Shown here in pieces: positions 61,112 to 64,000 of a DNA stretch of 64,000 nucleotides. The stretch is from Micromonospora sp. WMMA1947 (GTDB lineage: Bacteria > Actinomycetota > Actinomycetes > Mycobacteriales > Micromonosporaceae). Position 1 is the stretch's first letter; each line of letters begins with the position of its first letter. Below the pieces are notes generated by a model, which worked only from the letters and a program-made list of their open reading frames with translations, had not been told where the DNA came from and did no database searches. The stretch is taken from NCBI RefSeq assembly GCF_027497355.1, contig NZ_CP114909.1, positions 496,001 to 560,000 on the forward strand. The letters run 5' to 3'. The position numbers and the translations under genes were made by a program.

Positions 61112-62665
61112 CTAGCGGGAGCCCTTGTCGCCACCCTTGCCCAGCTTGTTGAAGTCGATCTTCGGGAGCTTGAAGCCCGGCGGCAGGCCCTGCCCACCGG
61201 CCAGGTCGCCCGGGTCCAGGCCCGGCGGGAGCTGCGGCATGCCGCCCGGGAAGCCGCCCGGCATCCCGGCGCCGGTACGCGGCCGGCCGCCGCCCTTCGT
61301 ACCCTTGCGCTTGTTCTTCGGCGACTTGGTCGCCTTGCGCCGCCCGCCGCCGGGCAGGCCCATCATGCCGCCCATCTGCTTCATCATCTTCTGCGCGTCG
61401 GCGAAGCGGTTGAGCAGCTGGTTGACGTCCATGACGGTGACGCCGGAGCCGTTCGCGATGCGGGCCCGGCGGGAGCCGTTGATGATCTTCGGGTTGGTGC
61501 GCTCGGCCGGGGTCATCGACCTGATGATCGCGGTGACCCGGTCGAAGTGCTTGTCGTCCAGCTCGGCGAGCTGGTCCTTCATCTGCCCCATGCCCGGCAT
61601 CATGGCCAGCACGTTGGCGATCGGACCCATCCGCCGGACCGCGATGAGCTGATCGAGGAAGTCCTCCAGCGTGAAGGTCTCCCCGCCCATCAGCTTGGCG
61701 GTCATCTTCTCCTTCTGATCGGAGTCGAAGGCCGCCTCGGCCTGCTCGATCAGAGTGAGGACGTCGCCCATGCCGAGGATCCGGCTGGCCATCCGGTCCG
61801 GGTGGAAGACGTCGAAGTCCTCCAGCTTCTCGCCGGTGGAGGCGAACAGGATCGGCTGGCCGGTCACCTCGCGGACGGAGAGCGCGGCACCACCGCGGGC
61901 GTCACCGTCGAGCTTGGACAGCACCACGCCGGTGATGCCCACGCCGTCGCGGAACGCCTCGGCGGTGCGCACCGCGTCCTGGCCGACCATGGCGTCGATG
62001 ACGAAGATGACCTCGTCGGGCTGGACCGCGTCGCGGATGTTCGCGGCCTGCTGCATCATCTCGGTGTCGATACCGAGCCGGCCGGCGGTGTCGACGATGA
62101 CGATGTCCCGGGCGGCGCGGCGGGCGTGCTCGATCGAGTCGCGGGCCACCTGCACCGGGTCGCCGACGCCGTTGCCGGGCGCCGGGGCGTACACCTCGAC
62201 CCCGGCCCGGCCACCGAGCACCTGGAGCTGCCCGACGGCGTTGGGACGCTGGAGGTCGGCGGCGACGAGCAGCGGCTGGTGGCCCTGGCTCTTGAGCCAG
62301 CGGGCCAGCTTGCCGGCGAGCGTCGTCTTGCCGGAACCCTGGAGACCGGCCAGCATGATCACGGTCGGCGGCTGCTTGGCGAACTGGAGCCGCCGCCCCT
62401 CGCCACCGAGGATGTTGATCAGCTCCTCGTTGACGATCTTGACGATCTGCTGCGCCGGGTTGAGCGCCTGGGAGACCTCGGCGCCGCGCGCCCGCTCCTT
62501 GACGTTCGCGATGAAGCCCTTGACCACCGGCAGGGCGACGTCGGCCTCCAGCAACGCCATCCGGATCTCGCGCGCGGTGGCGTCGATGTCGGCGTCGGTG
62601 AGCCGGCCCTTGCCGCGGAGCTTGGTGAAGATCCCGGACAGGCGGTCACTCAAGGTGTCAAACAC
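61112..62665 (-). CDS. ffh: Signal recognition particle GTPase Ffh
   Basis: A 517-residue SRP54-type protein that targets nascent membrane proteins to FtsY. The N domain begins FDTLSDRLSGIFTKLRGKGR; the G domain has GLQGSGKTT at about residue 107, DTAGRLGID and SKLDGDARGG; and the M domain is Met- and Gly-rich with MGGMMGLPGGGRRK. The C-terminus KIDFNKLGKGG is a Gly/Lys-rich tail. GTG at 62665 matches the family start; an in-frame GTG at 62698 adds 11 unconserved residues. Confidence 0.97.
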   Translation of the reverse strand: MFDTLSDRLSGIFTKLRGKGRLTDADIDATAREIRMALLEADVALPVVKGFIANVKERARGAEVSQALNPAQQIVKIVNEELINILGGEGRRLQFAKQPPTVIMLAGLQGSGKTTLAGKLARWLKSQGHQPLLVAADLQRPNAVGQLQVLGGRAGVEVYAPAPGNGVGDPVQVARDSIEHARRAARDIVIVDTAGRLGIDTEMMQQAANIRDAVQPDEVIFVIDAMVGQDAVRTAEAFRDGVGITGVVLSKLDGDARGGAALSVREVTGQPILFASTGEKLEDFDVFHPDRMASRILGMGDVLTLIEQAEAAFDSDQKEKMTAKLMGGETFTLEDFLDQLIAVRRMGPIANVLAMMPGMGQMKDQLAELDDKHFDRVTAIIRSMTPAERTNPKIINGSRRARIANGSGVTVMDVNQLLNRFADAQKMMKQMGGMMGLPGGGRRKATKSPKNKRKGTKGGGRPRTGAGMPGGFPGGMPQLPPGLDPGDLAGGQGLPPGFKLPKIDFNKLGKGGDKGSR

Positions 62666-62779
62666 GCGAACATCCCGTTTGTCGTTTTCGGCGGGCACAT
62701 GCTGCCGGGCCGGTGGTCCAGCCCACCGTTAGGGTAGCCCGCCGCCCACCCGCCCGCTCCGGCCCGGCGGCCCGTTCCG

Positions 62780-64000
62780 CTACACGGCGGCGAGGACGGC
62801 GGCCTCGATCCGGGCCCGTTCCTCGTCCGAGGGCCAGCCACCGACCAGGTAGAACGCGTCCACCACGTCGCCGCCGAGCGTCGAGATCCGGGCGGCCCGC
62901 ACCTGGGCGCCCGCCTCGTCCAGCGCGCAGGTGATCCGGTACAGCAGTCCGGCCGCGTCGGCGGCCCGCAGCTCCAGCAGGACCGCGTCGGTGGCCGCCT
63001 CCCGGTGCCACACCACGCGCGGCGCGGCGCCCTGGCTGCGCGCCGCCAGGGCTCGGCCGCGCAGCCGCTGGATGACCGAGACGTCACCGCCGACCGCGCG
63101 GCGCAGGTCGGCGCTGAGCGCGATCGGGTCCGGGGCCAGCCCGTAACGCGGCTGCACCCGGCACTGCACCAGGGCCCGGCCGTCGACGGTGGCGGCGTCC
63201 GCGGAGATCACCTCCAGGCGGTGCAGCGCCAGGCACCCGGCCACCGTCGCGAGCAGCCCGCGCCGGTCGGCGGCGGCCACCGCCACCCGGTCCTCCCCCA
63301 GGTGTACGACAGGCAGCGGCCCGGCCACGAGCGCCGGGTCGGGGGCCGGTGGGGCGGGCACCACGCCGGTGTCCAGCGTGGTCCGTACCCGGCTCACCAG
63401 TTCGGCGATCAGCCGGCCCTTCCAGCCGGACCAGGCGGCCGGGCCGGTGGCGGCGGCGTCGGCGCGGACCAGGGCGTGCAGGAGTTCCAGCGTGCCGGTG
63501 TCGCCGACGCGCTCGGCGACCCCGGCGACGGTCTTCGGGTCGGACAGGTCACGCCGGGTGGCCACGTCGGGCAGCAGCAGGTGCAGCCGGACCAGCGTGC
63601 CGATGAGCGCCGCCTCCTCCGGCGGCAGCCCGATCCGGGTGGCCACCGCCTCGGCCAGCGGCGCGCCGACGGCCGAGTGGTCCCCGTCCAGCCCTTTGCC
63701 GATGTCGTGCAGGAACGCGCCGAGCAGCAGCAGGTCGGGGCGTTCCACGTCGCGGGTGTGCCGGCTCGCCTCGTACGCGGTCTGCACCAGGTGCCGGTCG
63801 AGCGTGAACCGGTGCACCGGGTTGTGCTGGGGCAGGCTGCGCATCCGGGTCCACTCGGGCAGCCAGCGGTCGATCAGCCCGTACCTGTCGCAGGTCTCCC
63901 AGGCGGGCACCAGGCCGGGACCGGCGCCGAGCAGGGTGATCAGCGCGTCGCGGGCCGCCGGTGGCCAGGGCGCGGGCAGCGGCGGGCAGTACGCGGCCAG
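62780..64000 (-). CDS. glnD: PII uridylyltransferase/uridylyl-removing enzyme, C-terminal half (partial)
   Basis: The C-terminal 406 codons of GlnD, running off the right edge. It modifies and demodifies PII in nitrogen sensing. The HD domain has LLLLGAFLHDIGKGLDGDHSAVG, and two C-terminal ACT domains are visible (AVAAADRRGLLATVAGCLAL and AVLLELRAADAAGLLYRITC). The nucleotidyltransferase domain lies beyond the window. HRFTLDRHLVQTAYEA precedes the HD motif. It sits upstream of ffh on the same strand, as in M. tuberculosis. Confidence 0.95.
   Translation of the reverse strand: MAAYCPPLPAPWPPAARDALITLLGAGPGLVPAWETCDRYGLIDRWLPEWTRMRSLPQHNPVHRFTLDRHLVQTAYEASRHTRDVERPDLLLLGAFLHDIGKGLDGDHSAVGAPLAEAVATRIGLPPEEAALIGTLVRLHLLLPDVATRRDLSDPKTVAGVAERVGDTGTLELLHALVRADAAATGPAAWSGWKGRLIAELVSRVRTTLDTGVVPAPPAPDPALVAGPLPVVHLGEDRVAVAAADRRGLLATVAGCLALHRLEVISADAATVDGRALVQCRVQPRYGLAPDPIALSADLRRAVGGDVSVIQRLRGRALAARSQGAAPRVVWHREAATDAVLLELRAADAAGLLYRITCALDEAGAQVRAARISTLGGDVVDAFYLVGGWPSDEERARIEAAVLAAV

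Overview
The window is high-GC, gene-dense actinobacterial chromosome. GTG starts, ATGA/GTGA stop-start overlaps, and TAnnnT boxes 6-9 nt before start codons are all common. The housekeeping gene order (ispG-rseP-dxr, DUF2631, rlmN-cdsA-frr-pyrH-tsf-rpsB, M23 peptidase, xerC, dprA-comM-yraN, DUF2469-rnhB-lepB-rplS, trmD-rimM-KH-rpsP, ffh, glnD) matches the block known in Mycobacterium tuberculosis around Rv2868c-Rv2918c. The family mix and the short intergenic repeats suggest Micromonosporaceae, most likely Micromonospora; the genus is inference from recollection, not from a search. No rRNA, tRNA, CRISPR array, prophage or insertion sequence was seen.

Layout. 1-17 kb is accessory metabolism, transport and regulation: a partial thiolase, a xi-class glutathione transferase, a DUF998 membrane protein, a possible cysteine-type leader peptide in front of a DAACS symporter, an Old Yellow Enzyme, a one-chain double ABC exporter, a TetR/YhgE-Pip/ABC operon with a palindromic operator, GNAT and MFS genes, and PadR and HxlR regulators with methyltransferase and transporter neighbours. 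17-21 kb holds the MEP-pathway operon dxr-rseP-ispG. 21-31 kb is a second accessory stretch (Uma2, YcxB-like, GAF-SpoIIE phosphatase, GNAT, YihY, PhoX-like, an L7/L12-like membrane protein, an FAD oxidoreductase, a TMEM175 channel, an MBL-Rieske fusion). 31-39 kb is the cell-growth and translation block DivIVA-like, rlmN, cdsA, frr, pyrH, tsf, rpsB.

39-50 kb carries DNA-uptake and recombination genes (yraN-comM-dprA, xerC), a class-V aminotransferase, an M23 lipoprotein and a methyltransferase coupled to a sulfite-oxidase-like protein. 50-56 kb is the rpsP-khpA-rimM-trmD, rplS-lepB-lepB and NUDIX-rnhB-DUF2469 series. 56-64 kb holds proS-DUF402, two small plus-strand genes, an amidohydrolase, a second Uma2, ffh and the C-terminal half of glnD.

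The observations most worth a second look are: the short leader ORF before the symporter at 2.8 kb; a possible leaderless 19-residue ORF that ends on the xerC start codon; the MBL-Rieske fusion; the membrane-anchored duplicated L7/L12-like protein; paired GTCCACAG sites with an 18-bp period in two separate intergenic regions; and long intergenic palindromes. All functions are read from sequence features and family knowledge; no database search was run.
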